Below, piece after piece: positions 36,001 to 44,865 of a stretch of DNA of 64,000 nt. Positions within the stretch are counted from its first letter, which is position 1. Each line of letters opens with the position of its first letter. This DNA comes from UBA5109 sp965662565 (GTDB lineage: Bacteria > Pseudomonadota > Gammaproteobacteria > Pseudomonadales > Pseudohongiellaceae): positions 20,393 to 84,392 of the forward strand of contig CBFIHS010000004.1 of NCBI GenBank assembly GCA_965662565.1. Reading direction: 5' to 3'. Under the pieces are notes generated by a model that was not told where the DNA came from, searched no databases, and worked only from the letters and a program-made list of their open reading frames with translations. The translations under genes and the position numbers were made by a program.

Positions 36001-36639
36001 TTCTTCAGTAGGAGCATCCATAACACGCTTAGACAGGACTTGGTCTATTAAGCCATATTTTAGAGCTTCATCAGCATCCATGAAATTATCGCGCTCTGTA
36101 TCTGTAGCTATAGTTTCAATGTTCTGCCCTGTATGCTCAGCCATGATTCTATTGAGTTTTTCTCGAATTTTTAAAATTTCCTGAGCATGGATATTGATAT
36201 CAGAAGCCTGACCTTGATAGCCGCCGCTAGGTTGATGAATCATTACCCTAGAGTTTGGCAATGCATAACGCTTACCTTTGGAGCCACCTGCAAGTAAGAA
36301 AGCCCCCATGCTAGCCGCTTGACCAATACACATGGTGCTAACATCTGGTTTTATGAACTGCATAGTGTCGTATATAGACATTCCCGCCGAAACTGAACCG
36401 CCTGGAGAGTTGATGTAAAAATGGATGTCTTTTTCTGGATTTTCTGATTCGAGAAATAAAAGCTGAGCCACGATCAAATTAGCCATGTGATCTTCAACAG
36501 GGCCAACCATAAAGATAACACGCTCTTTCAATAAGCGAGAGTATATGTCGTATGATCTCTCACCTCTGGCTGTTTGTTCAACAACCATGGGAACTAACGC
36601 TGATTCAATTGCTTTAGCTTGGTGATCTGATATTGCCAT
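35995..36639 (-). CDS. clpP: ClpP serine protease subunit
   Basis: ClpP forms the tetradecameric proteolytic chamber served by ClpX. The catalytic serine lies in GQAASMGAFLLAGG, the histidine in RVMIHQPSGG and the aspartate in TERDNFMDADEA. The start is uncertain: the frame is open to ATG at 36684 (229 residues), but the ATG at 36639 (214 residues) has GGAA eight bases upstream and fits the family's short propeptide, so I chose it. ATGs at 36651 and 36645 are also possible. The last codons and stop are part of an 11-bp tandem repeat. Confidence 0.93.
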   Translation of the reverse strand: MAISDHQAKAIESALVPMVVEQTARGERSYDIYSRLLKERVIFMVGPVEDHMANLIVAQLLFLESENPEKDIHFYINSPGGSVSAGMSIYDTMQFIKPDVSTMCIGQAASMGAFLLAGGSKGKRYALPNSRVMIHQPSGGYQGQASDINIHAQEILKIREKLNRIMAEHTGQNIETIATDTERDNFMDADEALKYGLIDQVLSKRVMDAPTEEG

Positions 36640-36701
36640 ATTCATTTCCATTTTTTGTGAACAGCCTAAAGTTAATAGGCTCACTCAGATTGATTTTAAG
36701 C

Positions 36702-38111
36702 TTAATCTTCAGGTTTTTTTGGTTCTGCCTTGGCCTTTTTCTTTTTCGCTTTAGCAGGCTTTTTCTCTTCAGACTGTTCAGCACTCTCTTCAGAATCTGC
36801 TGTCACTTTACTCTGTGGAGGCTGAAGAACGTCTTCATAATTCGTCACTATTTCTGTGACACTAGCTTTGTCTAAAATGAGGTCAATCACTGTTTCTTCA
36901 AGAGCCAGGTTTTCTATCTGTGCTAATTGATCTTTATCATTGTAATACCAGTTGATAACCTCTTCAGGATTCTCATACCCGGTAGCCATTTCTTCTATCA
37001 AAGTACGAACTTTAGCTGGCTCAGCTTTCAGTTCATTTTTCTCAATAATTTCATTCAATATCAGCCCTACAGAAACCCTTTGCTCAGCTTGTGCTTGGAA
37101 CATTTCAGCAGGTAATAATGAAGGGTCAATTTGTTGGTTGCCTCCATATTGTTGTATTGCTTGCTGGCGAAGATTATTGATCTCGTTATCGACCATTGCT
37201 TTTGGTGAGCTGACATCAGTCACTTCAAGCAGGCCTTCTATAACTTGGTTTTTAAGATTATTCTTTGCAGCATTTTTGAGTTCTCGGGTCATGTTGTTTT
37301 TAATTTCTTCTCGGAACTTTTCTTCACCACCCTCTTTGACATCAAAGGAACTAAAAAAATCATCATTAAGCTCTGGCAGAGCAGACTCAGATACCGAATT
37401 TATATGTACTTTAAACTCACAGTCCTTACCTGCGTAATCTTCTTTATGATACTGTTCAGGAAATTGCAGCTTTAATACTACATCTTCATCTTTCTTGGCG
37501 CCTAAAAGGCCGTCTTCAAACCCAGGAATCATAGTATTTGAGCCAAGTATTAATTTACTACCTTTAGCCGCGCCACCTTCAAATTCTTCGCCGTCTATTT
37601 CGCCCACAAAATCAATATCTAATTGGTCATCATTTATTGCAGCACGTTCAACTTCTACAAAAGTTTTACGCTGCTCCCGTAGCGTCTGGATCATTTTATC
37701 AATGTCAGTGTCATTTATTTCTGCAGTTTTCTTTTCGATTTCAATTTTTGAAAAGTCCCCTGGAACCACATCAGGAAATACTTCAAATATAGCGGTGAAA
37801 GTTAAGTTTTCACCTGCTTTAATATTGACGGGTTCTATTTTTGGGTAACCTGCAGGCTTAACTTTTTCTTGAGAAACAGCTTCATAATAGGACTGATTCA
37901 TCACTTCACTTAGGACTTCTTGACGCAAACCTTCACCGAAACGATCTTTTATCACTTTTATAGGAACCTTCCCCTTACGAAAACCTTTCATCTGAAAAGT
38001 TTTTGCGGCATCAGAAAGACGGCTCTGTAATTGGCTGTCAATTTTTTCGGCGGGAACTTCAATAGTTAGTTTTCGCTCCAAATCGGAGAGCGTCTCAAGA
38101 GAAACTTGCAT
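36702..38111 (-). CDS. tig: Trigger factor, ribosome-associated chaperone
   Basis: Trigger factor binds the ribosome exit and shields nascent chains. The 469 residues exceed the usual roughly 430. The ribosome-binding signature GFRKGKVP is near residue 44. The FKBP-like domain spans about 150-245, with GEIDGEEFEGG and MIPGFEDGLLG. The C-terminal arms run to about residue 430. The extra length is a low-complexity tail of about 40 residues, first acidic and then rich in Lys, Ala and Pro (KKPAKAKKKKAKAEPKK). GAGG lies eight bases before the ATG. It is the first gene of tig-clpP-clpX-lon. Confidence 0.96.
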   Translation of the reverse strand: MQVSLETLSDLERKLTIEVPAEKIDSQLQSRLSDAAKTFQMKGFRKGKVPIKVIKDRFGEGLRQEVLSEVMNQSYYEAVSQEKVKPAGYPKIEPVNIKAGENLTFTAIFEVFPDVVPGDFSKIEIEKKTAEINDTDIDKMIQTLREQRKTFVEVERAAINDDQLDIDFVGEIDGEEFEGGAAKGSKLILGSNTMIPGFEDGLLGAKKDEDVVLKLQFPEQYHKEDYAGKDCEFKVHINSVSESALPELNDDFFSSFDVKEGGEEKFREEIKNNMTRELKNAAKNNLKNQVIEGLLEVTDVSSPKAMVDNEINNLRQQAIQQYGGNQQIDPSLLPAEMFQAQAEQRVSVGLILNEIIEKNELKAEPAKVRTLIEEMATGYENPEEVINWYYNDKDQLAQIENLALEETVIDLILDKASVTEIVTNYEDVLQPPQSKVTADSEESAEQSEEKKPAKAKKKKAKAEPKKPED

Positions 38112-38826
38112 GTATAAACCTCAATACGGAAATAGCAGGGCTTAGGCTGTGAAAATTAAATAATATATTAGAAATCAGCAGCTTATTTAAGCCAGGAAGC
38201 AAACAGGAGCGGATTGTGCCATAGCCACTAAGCAGTTTCAATAGCCAGAACCACGGGCTTAGGACTACATTCTAATTTTTAAGTCCTAAGCGATTATTGC
38301 TTATAAAACAAAAAATAAATATTATTTTTCCATCAAGGAAATAAGTTCTTAATTGCAATAGATTTTTTCTTAAAACTGCTTCGAAAAAACAGCTAATATC
38401 TGCTAAATATAAAAAAATTATTTTTTGAAATTACTGCGCTAAGCATTTGAAAACGCGCTCTATTCAAGGGCCTTATTTCTTAATAAGCAATCATAGGTAA
38501 TTGTTTTAAATAAGGTTATTGCTTTTACTGCTAAATCGAATACAAATTCAAAATATACAATTTGGCATATTTTTTGCGATATATATTCTTACAAATCTCA
38601 TCAGTATATTTCGGCTTACTCGCTAGCTTAAGGTGTAAAATAAATTTTCTAGATCTGTATTCTTTATATAGAACTCTGAATATAAAACATTTTTTCAGGG
38701 CTATTTAATTATAGATTAAGAGTAGAAATACCTTATCGCGACAGCTCAAATATAGTTTTCATCTTGAGCTAGCGAAGACCAAGCCTTGAAATTCAACTAT
38801 CAAAAAAACGCCGAAAACCTATTGAC
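38112..38826. other. 715-base AT-rich spacer with inverted repeats, no gene seen
   Basis: This is the longest non-coding stretch of the window, upstream of tig and downstream of the RND exporter gene. I see no tRNA and no convincing ORF. Three perfect inverted repeats stand out: GCTTAGGACT with AGTCCTAAGC (38257-38266 and 38282-38291), CCTTATTT with AAATAAGG (38471-38478 and 38508-38515), and AGCTCAA with TTGAGCT (38743-38749 and 38764-38770). None is followed by a T-run. A plus-strand promoter-like TTGGCA with TATTCT 16 bases later lies at 38562-38589, with no plus-strand gene near. Confidence 0.6.
38162..38190 (-). promoter_or_regulatory. Candidate tig promoter
   Basis: On the minus strand TTAAAT (38190-38185) and TATATT (38167-38162) are 17 bases apart and end about 50 bases before the tig ATG. 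The -10 is good and the -35 weak, in an AT-rich background where chance matches are common. Confidence 0.35.
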
Positions 38827-41337
38827 CTAAGCCTCTTTCCCTAAAGGCTTAAAAGTAATCAGTAGTTGAGGCAATAAAGTCATCGCACCAATTAATGCTA
38901 TAAGCATCGCTAGACTTGTTAGCAAGCCGAAATAAATTGTCGGAATGAAGTTTGAAAAGACTAAAATTGAAAAACCAACAATAATGGTAAAGCTTGTGAA
39001 GTACATAGCTTGTCCAATGCTGCTATGACAATATCGCATCGTATCTGCATAGTTTTTATGTTCAGGAAAATACAATTTAAAACGATGTATATAGTGGATA
39101 GTATTATCTACTCCAATCCCGACAGAGATCGCTGCAATCGTAATTGTCATCATATCTAAAGGAATATTAAGCCAGCCCATAAGCCCTAACACAGAAGATG
39201 CAGCTAATATATTGGGAATAATTCCCAAAACAGCCAATTTAAGAGATCTGAACAAGACAATAAACATACAAAAAATCACGATGAGAACGATGCTCAAAGT
39301 CAGGATTTGCGAATCGAATAAACTGAGCAGCATGTTGTTGTATAAAACAAACATTCCTGAAAGCTTGACCTGCTCGTTCGTCAGATCAAAATTCTCAACT
39401 AAACCAGAACGAATCTCTTGCAAGAGCTCATTACGAACCAAGCCTGGCTGAGTTTCTAAGACTCGAATTGAAAAACGTACCTGGTCATTCTCAATTGATA
39501 CAAAAGGAGTAATTAAGGTGTCTATGTATTCTTCAGGTAATAAATTATACAGGACGGCAAGCTCTAAATTATCTAGAGGCTCATTATCATTTAGCTCGTA
39601 GACCACTTGAAGAATTGTGCCTAAAGAGAGTATTTTTCCAGTTTCAGGCAGACTGTCGAGATAATTGTGTATGTCCAGAATGAGTGCCGTTTTATCAGCA
39701 GTAAACCAGTAACCTTCACTTTCATCCGAAAAGTCATCGTCAAAGAAGAAGTCGTCTTCAGCAGTGAAGAAGTCATCATCAAAATCATCTGCTTCAGAAA
39801 CATTTGCTGCTTCCCCTACCTCTTGGTTTTGATTTTCTTCAGCTGGGTAAAGGTCCACGATGACATCAAGAGGAGTTGTCCCACCCATATTCTGATCTAT
39901 TGAAACCATACCCTGATAGATTTCTGTACTTTCATCAAAATAATCAATAAAGCTGTTTTCGACTTTTAAACGGTTCATTCCCGTAACGCTAAAAACAAAA
40001 AGAAGACCTGCAATTACTAGAACCAAAGCACCATAACGTGAGGTGAAACTTGCTAAATAAGGAGTGACATCAACAAACCGCTTTGTCGATGAAGACTTAT
40101 TCTCATTGAGCAGCGACATCACAGAAGGGAAAACCAAAAAAGTTAGCATAAAAGCTAAGGCTACACCCAAGACCATCATTAATCCGAAGTTAATAATCGG
40201 GGGAATTTCGCTACTTATTAAAGAGCCAAAGGCCACAATAGTAGTCAAACTTGTATAAGCACATGGTGCCAACATGTTTTTTAAAGCAAGCCCTACCCTT
40301 TCTTGGTGAGTGTGTCCCTCTCCTGTGGACTCAAGCTCTCTATAACGAACAATTAAATGAACGTTGAGGGAAATTGTGATAATCAACAACAATGAAATAA
40401 AGTTTGAAGAAATAACCGTTACTGGCCAATCTAATAAGCCTAATAGTCCTACAATCCCTATAGTGGTAACGGCACATGAAAGTAGAGGCAAACTTATATA
40501 GCGAACCTTTCTAAATAAATAGCCTAGCGTAAGCACAATAAACACTAAAATTGCCAGACCAAATGTTCGTAAATCATTTTGCACAAAAGTCACAAGATCA
40601 TCTGCAATCATTGGGACTCCGCCCATTCTGATCTCTGCATTGTCCTTATACTCATCTAAAATTGAGCGTATTTCTGCGATATCATTATGTCGGTTTTCAT
40701 CGGCGTTGGTGTCTAATTCCCTATATTCCTGTTCTATTTGCTCTAACTCTTCTTTTTGGGCTAGACTCAAAGAGCTTTGCTCGATTGCTCTTAAACCAGC
40801 CCTGATACTGGCAATCTCGTCTCGCTCAACAGCAGGAGCAAAATTAACAACCAATGCAGTGGTTTTAGCGTCTTCACTTAATAGCAGGTTTCGATAAGCA
40901 AGGTTACTAGCTAAATCAGCTTTTGCGGCCTCTAGATTAATATCAGGGTCGTTAAGAGTTTTTATATTGTCAGCCAGTTCTGCTAAAGGAACATCGGCAA
41001 CCTTTAAAAGGGGCACATTGAAAATGCTATTGATCGAACTCACTCTCTCCATTTTTGCGAGACGATTTTCTAGGCTTCTTAAAGAATCAAGTGAGGGCTG
41101 CTGAAAAAGCTCTCCGTAAGGCTTATAAGAAATAAAGACAAAATCGTTGTTACCGTATCTTTTATCCATCTCTCGAGAAAATTCAAGATCAGCATCGCCT
41201 TCTACAATCAATGTATCTGAAGAAGCATCCAGTCTAAAATACTGCGTAAACCAACCTAAAAAGATAGTTAAAACAAAAACCAACATAAGTGTTACTTTTG
41301 GTTTTTTTATGACCATTTGCAGATAGAAGGCAAGCAT
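38827..41337 (-). CDS. RND-superfamily exporter (HAE3/MMPL type)
   Basis: An 836-residue inner-membrane protein with two similar halves, each with a large periplasmic loop and a block of about five helices (residues 255-410 and the last 200), plus helices near 13-30 and 435-452. Conserved family motifs are HLIVRYRE at the end of helix 4 of the first half and SVGIGVDNTIHYIHRFK in the second. The length fits the HAE3 group, not the roughly 1040-residue AcrB type. Substrates in this group include lipids and hopanoids, but nothing here fixes one. Residues 499-542 form an unusual Asp/Phe-rich insert. No adaptor protein is encoded nearby. Confidence 0.85.
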   Translation of the reverse strand: MLAFYLQMVIKKPKVTLMLVFVLTIFLGWFTQYFRLDASSDTLIVEGDADLEFSREMDKRYGNNDFVFISYKPYGELFQQPSLDSLRSLENRLAKMERVSSINSIFNVPLLKVADVPLAELADNIKTLNDPDINLEAAKADLASNLAYRNLLLSEDAKTTALVVNFAPAVERDEIASIRAGLRAIEQSSLSLAQKEELEQIEQEYRELDTNADENRHNDIAEIRSILDEYKDNAEIRMGGVPMIADDLVTFVQNDLRTFGLAILVFIVLTLGYLFRKVRYISLPLLSCAVTTIGIVGLLGLLDWPVTVISSNFISLLLIITISLNVHLIVRYRELESTGEGHTHQERVGLALKNMLAPCAYTSLTTIVAFGSLISSEIPPIINFGLMMVLGVALAFMLTFLVFPSVMSLLNENKSSSTKRFVDVTPYLASFTSRYGALVLVIAGLLFVFSVTGMNRLKVENSFIDYFDESTEIYQGMVSIDQNMGGTTPLDVIVDLYPAEENQNQEVGEAANVSEADDFDDDFFTAEDDFFFDDDFSDESEGYWFTADKTALILDIHNYLDSLPETGKILSLGTILQVVYELNDNEPLDNLELAVLYNLLPEEYIDTLITPFVSIENDQVRFSIRVLETQPGLVRNELLQEIRSGLVENFDLTNEQVKLSGMFVLYNNMLLSLFDSQILTLSIVLIVIFCMFIVLFRSLKLAVLGIIPNILAASSVLGLMGWLNIPLDMMTITIAAISVGIGVDNTIHYIHRFKLYFPEHKNYADTMRYCHSSIGQAMYFTSFTIIVGFSILVFSNFIPTIYFGLLTSLAMLIALIGAMTLLPQLLITFKPLGKEA

Positions 41338-41495
41338 AGAGTATCCAGAGAAATGACTAGTTGTTTCAAAACGATGAGATTATAGCTTAAGGAATACGGA
41401 AATACTTATTAATACTGAGGATATGAACCCACCTCAAAAGATAAAATCTCTACAATAGATTAGATCAACAAGTTGGATAGAGATATAGGAAAGTC

Positions 41496-41523
41496 TTGGC
41501 ATTGTGAGAAAATTCAGGATAAT
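41496..41523 (+). promoter_or_regulatory. Candidate promoter of the broken beta-barrel gene
   Basis: TTGGCA (41496-41501) and GATAAT (41518-41523) lie 16 bases apart, about 110 bases before the ATG at 41633. Each box differs from consensus at one position. If real, the broken gene still has a working promoter. The 295-base gap between the exporter and this gene otherwise holds only a 10-bp tandem repeat. Confidence 0.45.
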
Positions 41524-41586
41524 AGTGCCTTTTAGGGGAAAACTGCGAATCGACTCTCGCTTCGAAGGATTGTTGATTTATATTTG

Positions 41587-41616
41587 AGTAAGTCTAAGTA
41601 AGTCAAAGTAAAATAG
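41587..41616. repeat. 10-bp tandem repeat before the beta-barrel gene
   Basis: AGTAAGTCTA (41587-41596), AGTAAGTCAA (41597-41606) and the weaker AGTAAAATAG (41607-41616) form a three-unit array ending 16 bases before the start codon. Confidence 0.7.
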
Positions 41617-41632
41617 TTCAGGAAAAATTTTA

Positions 41633-42969
41633 ATGAAACAGTTCTATAACTTCATCCTATTGATTTTATTGCTTTCTGCTTTTTCCCTGGCTCAAGAACA
41701 AAGCCCAGATGCTCGCAACGAACTAGTCGCTCGAATGAATGACCTAGTCCAGGCTGGGCGTTATCAAGAAGCGTATGATTTAGGCCAGACCGCCCTGTTT
41801 GATTACGAAGGCGAAGCAGATTTCGATTTTATCTACGGATTAGCCGCAATAGAAACTGGCGAAGTCTCAGAGGCAGTGTTTGCACTTGAAAGAGTCGCAT
41901 TTACTAACAGGACTCAACAACGCGTCCAGCTCGAATTGGCACGTGCATACTTTCTGAGTCAGAACTACGCAGCTTCAGAAACCCTATTTAATGAAGTTTT
42001 AGCTTCTACCCTTCCCAGAACGTTAGAAACAACATAGAAGCTTTTTTAGAGTTAATCGAGCAAGCTCAAAATTCAGCTGCAAGCACTCTGACTTGGGGAT
42101 TTGGTTTTAATTACGGTAATGATAATAATATTAATAGTGCAACCGAACTAGGTGTTATTGATACCCCCATCGGAGACGTTACTTTAAATGCTGGAGGCCA
42201 AAAACTAGCTGATGTTTTTAGAAACCTAACTGCAAATGTTAACTATTCGAAACCACTCTACAAGAGTCGCAGCCTAGCCTTATGAGGGAATTATAGTAAT
42301 CGCAACAACCTTCATACTGATCAATTTGATCTCGACAAAGGCTCAATTCAGCTTGGATACAACCGCGGTTTAGATTCCAATATACGCTCTAACCATGCCT
42401 TTCGTGTACAGACCGTCAGATTGGATAATAGCGGATTTCAAAAGACCTACTCTCTTTTAAATACCATTCAAAGGATTGGCGGTGATGGCTGGTCTCAATC
42501 TTTGACTGACGCTTATACCGCAGTGCGTTACGGAACAGGCTCCAACCCAAATACGAATCTTCGAGACATTAACCAAATATTGCTTTCAAGTGTTCTAACA
42601 AAAGCCAGTAACCGCAATATGCTGAGTATAAGCCTGTTTTATGGCGATGATAAAATTTTGAGAAATGCTGGTCGTAATAGCGCAACAGATTTTGTTGGAG
42701 CCGCAATTTCAGATCAGTTTTTACTTAAACCTCAGCACATACTTTTTACCAGAATTTCTGCCCAAAACAATGACCACAAAGGGCTTGATCCTATATTTAG
42801 TGTAAATAGAACAAATCAAATCGTATCGTCTACACTGGGCTGGATATGGCAGCCTAAACGAGGTGTTTCAATTACTACTGATTTCACATTCATTGATAAT
42901 GAAAGCGCCATTGACTTATACAGCTACGATAGAAAAAGGATACAGACCGATATACGCTTTCAATTTTAA
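41633..42969 (+). pseudogene. Outer-membrane beta-barrel protein with TPR-like N-terminus, frame-broken twice
   Basis: The first frame (41633-42037) encodes a signal peptide (ILLILLLSAFSLAQ) and a helical repeat region. It stops at TAG 42035-42037. Stepping back one base near 42019 restores a sensible continuation (NVRNNIEAFLELIEQAQN), followed by beta-strand-like sequence TLTWGFGFNYGNDNNIN. This second frame meets TGA at 42283-42285 and then runs on without a break to 42969, ending in RFQF, a typical barrel terminus. One inserted A and a TGG in place of TGA would give one protein of about 445 residues. The layout recalls the DUF560/surface lipoprotein assembly modifier (Slam) family. True decay and draft-sequence errors both remain possible. 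Confidence 0.75.
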
Positions 42970-43007
42970 AAAGCTTAAGCTGAATAATTTCTGTTTAAGC
43001 CCTTTCT

Positions 43008-43043
43008 TCTTTTGAGTCTTTTGCGTCTTTTACTTCTTTTACG
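43008..43043. repeat. 9-bp tandem repeat, four copies
   Basis: TCTTTTGAG, TCTTTTGCG, TCTTTTACT and TCTTTTACG follow each other at 43008-43016, 43017-43025, 43026-43034 and 43035-43043, with a degenerate fifth after them. They lie between the convergent beta-barrel and msrB genes. The pyrimidine-rich plus strand might also aid termination after the inverted repeat GCTTAA/TTAAGC just upstream. Confidence 0.85.
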
Positions 43044-43093
43044 CTTTTCCTAAAGCTCAAACTGACATTACTCAATAAAAGGCTTTAAAAAAC

Positions 43094-43516
43094 TCAGCTA
43101 TCTTCGTTTTTAAAATCAAGAGAAGCCGAATTAATACAGTATCGCAAGCCGCTTGGAGCTGGACCATCTGGAAACACATGCCCAAGATGCGCATCACACC
43201 GTGCACATAAAACTTCTGTTCTAGACATGCCATGGCTTGTATCCGTTTCTTCGTTTACATGCGACGCTTCTAGTGCATTCGTAAAACTGGGCCAGCCGCT
43301 TCCTGAATCAAACTTTTCGTCTGATTTAAACAAGGGTAAGTTACAGCAACGACAAAGATACTCTCCAGAATCATGATTATTTAAATATTCTCCTGTAAAG
43401 GCTCTTTCGGTTCCCTTCAATCTTGTTATCTGAAATTCTTCAGGGGTTAATTCTTGCTGCCAATCTTCATCCGTTTTTTTTATTTTTTCCATAACATCAT
43501 CCAAGTTTGGCCTCAT
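43094..43516 (-). CDS. msrB: Peptide-methionine (R)-S-oxide reductase
   Basis: MsrB repairs oxidised methionine (R epimer) in proteins. The 140 residues show the zinc site as C55-x2-C58 and C104-x2-C107 and the catalytic C127 in LRYCINSASLDF. Conserved GSGWPSF and HLGHVFPDGP are present. No resolving cysteine other than those near the zinc site is obvious. It is divergent from alaA with about 130 bases between them. Confidence 0.96.
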   Translation of the reverse strand: MRPNLDDVMEKIKKTDEDWQQELTPEEFQITRLKGTERAFTGEYLNNHDSGEYLCRCCNLPLFKSDEKFDSGSGWPSFTNALEASHVNEETDTSHGMSRTEVLCARCDAHLGHVFPDGPAPSGLRYCINSASLDFKNEDS

Positions 43517-43596
43517 AGTTAAAAAATATAAGTACTAGTTATCGGATCAGCCTTTAAGTACAATCCGAGCCCGCCCAATTTAAGGCGTTTATAAAG

Positions 43597-43602
43597 TATA
43601 AT
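43597..43602 (+). promoter_or_regulatory. -10 element upstream of alaA
   Basis: A perfect TATAAT lies 45 bases before the alaA ATG in the msrB-alaA gap. No good -35 box is visible at 16-18 bases, so the assignment is tentative. Confidence 0.3.
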
Positions 43603-43647
43603 CTGGACTGCAGTAGTAAAAAAGCCAATTAGAGTAATGGTAACAAT

Positions 43648-44865
43648 ATGCGTGCAATTAAACAGTCAGACAAGCTAAAACAAGTTTGTTATGAAATTCG
43701 AGGCTCAGCTCTTCAAGCAGCCAAACAGCTTGAAGAAGAAGGTCATAAGATCACTAAGCTTAATATCGGTAACCCCGGTGCTTTTGATTTTGATGCGCCC
43801 GATGAGATCATCCAAGATGTCATCCACAACCTTCATGACGCAGAACCCTACTCTGACTCAAAAGGTTTGTTTTCAGCACGAAAGGCCGTTATGCATGAAA
43901 CACAACGCTTGAAAATTAAAGGCGTTGAAATTGATGATATTTACCTTGGCAATGGTGTTAGCGAATTAATCGTAATGGCCATGCAGGCGCTTTTAAATAA
44001 TGGCGATGAAGTTCTAGTTCCTGCACCAGACTATCCCTTATGGACTGCAGCCGTTAGCCTTGGTGGCGGTAAACCAGTTCACTACATTTGTGATGAATCA
44101 GCTGATTGGTTTCCAGACATAGAAGATATCCGATCAAAAATTACTGACCGCACAAAAGCTTTAATCATCATTAACCCTAACAACCCAACAGGAGCGGTTT
44201 ACAGTAAAGAGTTACTTGAAGAAATCATTGCTCTTGCGCGTGAGCATGATCTAATTCTCTACGCTGACGAAATTTATGACAAAATTCTTTATGATGATGC
44301 TCAGCATATTCCTTTAGCTTCCTTATGTGATGATTTATTAGTTCTTACTTTTAATGGCTTATCGAAAACTTATAGGTTAGCTGGTTTTAGATCCGGCTGG
44401 CTTGTGATCAGCGGCAATAAAGACAGTGCCCGAGACTATCTAGAGGGAATAGAAATACTTTCTAACATGAGGCTGTGCTCAAATGTCCCGGCTCAGTTGG
44501 CAATACAAACTGCTTTAGGCGGCTATCAAAGCATCAACGAATTGATTCTTCCTCAGGGTCGCTTGTACGAGCAGCGTAACCTTGCCTATAAAATGCTGAA
44601 TAACATACCTGGAGTAAGCTGCACTTTGCCTAAAGGGGCTATCTATATTTTTCCGAAGCTGGACCCTAAAAAATTCAATATATTGAATGATGAAAAACTA
44701 ATCTTGGAATTCTTATTACAAGAAAAAGTTCTAATGGTACAAGGCAGTGGCTTTAATATAAAAGACCACAATCATTTTAGGATTGTCTTTCTTCCTCGAG
44801 AAGATGCCTTGGAAGATTCTATTAATAAGTTAGCTCGCTTCCTGGACAAGTATTCACAAAGCTAG
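43648..44865 (+). CDS. alaA: Glutamate-pyruvate (alanine) aminotransferase
   Basis: AlaA makes alanine from pyruvate with glutamate as donor, using PLP. The 405 residues equal the length of E. coli AlaA and align along the chain: KLNIGNPGAFDFDAPDEI at the start, VPAPDYPLWTAAVSLGGGK, IINPNNPTGAVYSKELL and the PLP lysine in FNGLSKTYRLAGFRSGW. NVPAQLAIQTALGGYQSI is also typical. Its stop overlaps the convergent pdxB stop by four bases, so there is no room for a terminator between them. Confidence 0.95.
   Translation: MRAIKQSDKLKQVCYEIRGSALQAAKQLEEEGHKITKLNIGNPGAFDFDAPDEIIQDVIHNLHDAEPYSDSKGLFSARKAVMHETQRLKIKGVEIDDIYLGNGVSELIVMAMQALLNNGDEVLVPAPDYPLWTAAVSLGGGKPVHYICDESADWFPDIEDIRSKITDRTKALIIINPNNPTGAVYSKELLEEIIALAREHDLILYADEIYDKILYDDAQHIPLASLCDDLLVLTFNGLSKTYRLAGFRSGWLVISGNKDSARDYLEGIEILSNMRLCSNVPAQLAIQTALGGYQSINELILPQGRLYEQRNLAYKMLNNIPGVSCTLPKGAIYIFPKLDPKKFNILNDEKLILEFLLQEKVLMVQGSGFNIKDHNHFRIVFLPREDALEDSINKLARFLDKYSQS

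Noticed and set aside
38257..38291. 10-bp inverted repeat as a terminator
   Set aside because: Neither side is followed by a T-run and it is far from both gene ends.
38827..41337. AcrB-type multidrug pump
   Set aside because: At 836 residues it is too short, lacks an adaptor or outer-membrane partner nearby and has HAE3-type motifs.
42010..42040. Programmed frameshift in the beta-barrel gene
   Set aside because: No slippery heptamer or downstream stem is visible, and the later in-frame TGA would still stop translation.
42283..42285. TGA as selenocysteine
   Set aside because: The context fits Trp in a beta strand; no selenocysteine element is visible and barrel proteins do not use it.
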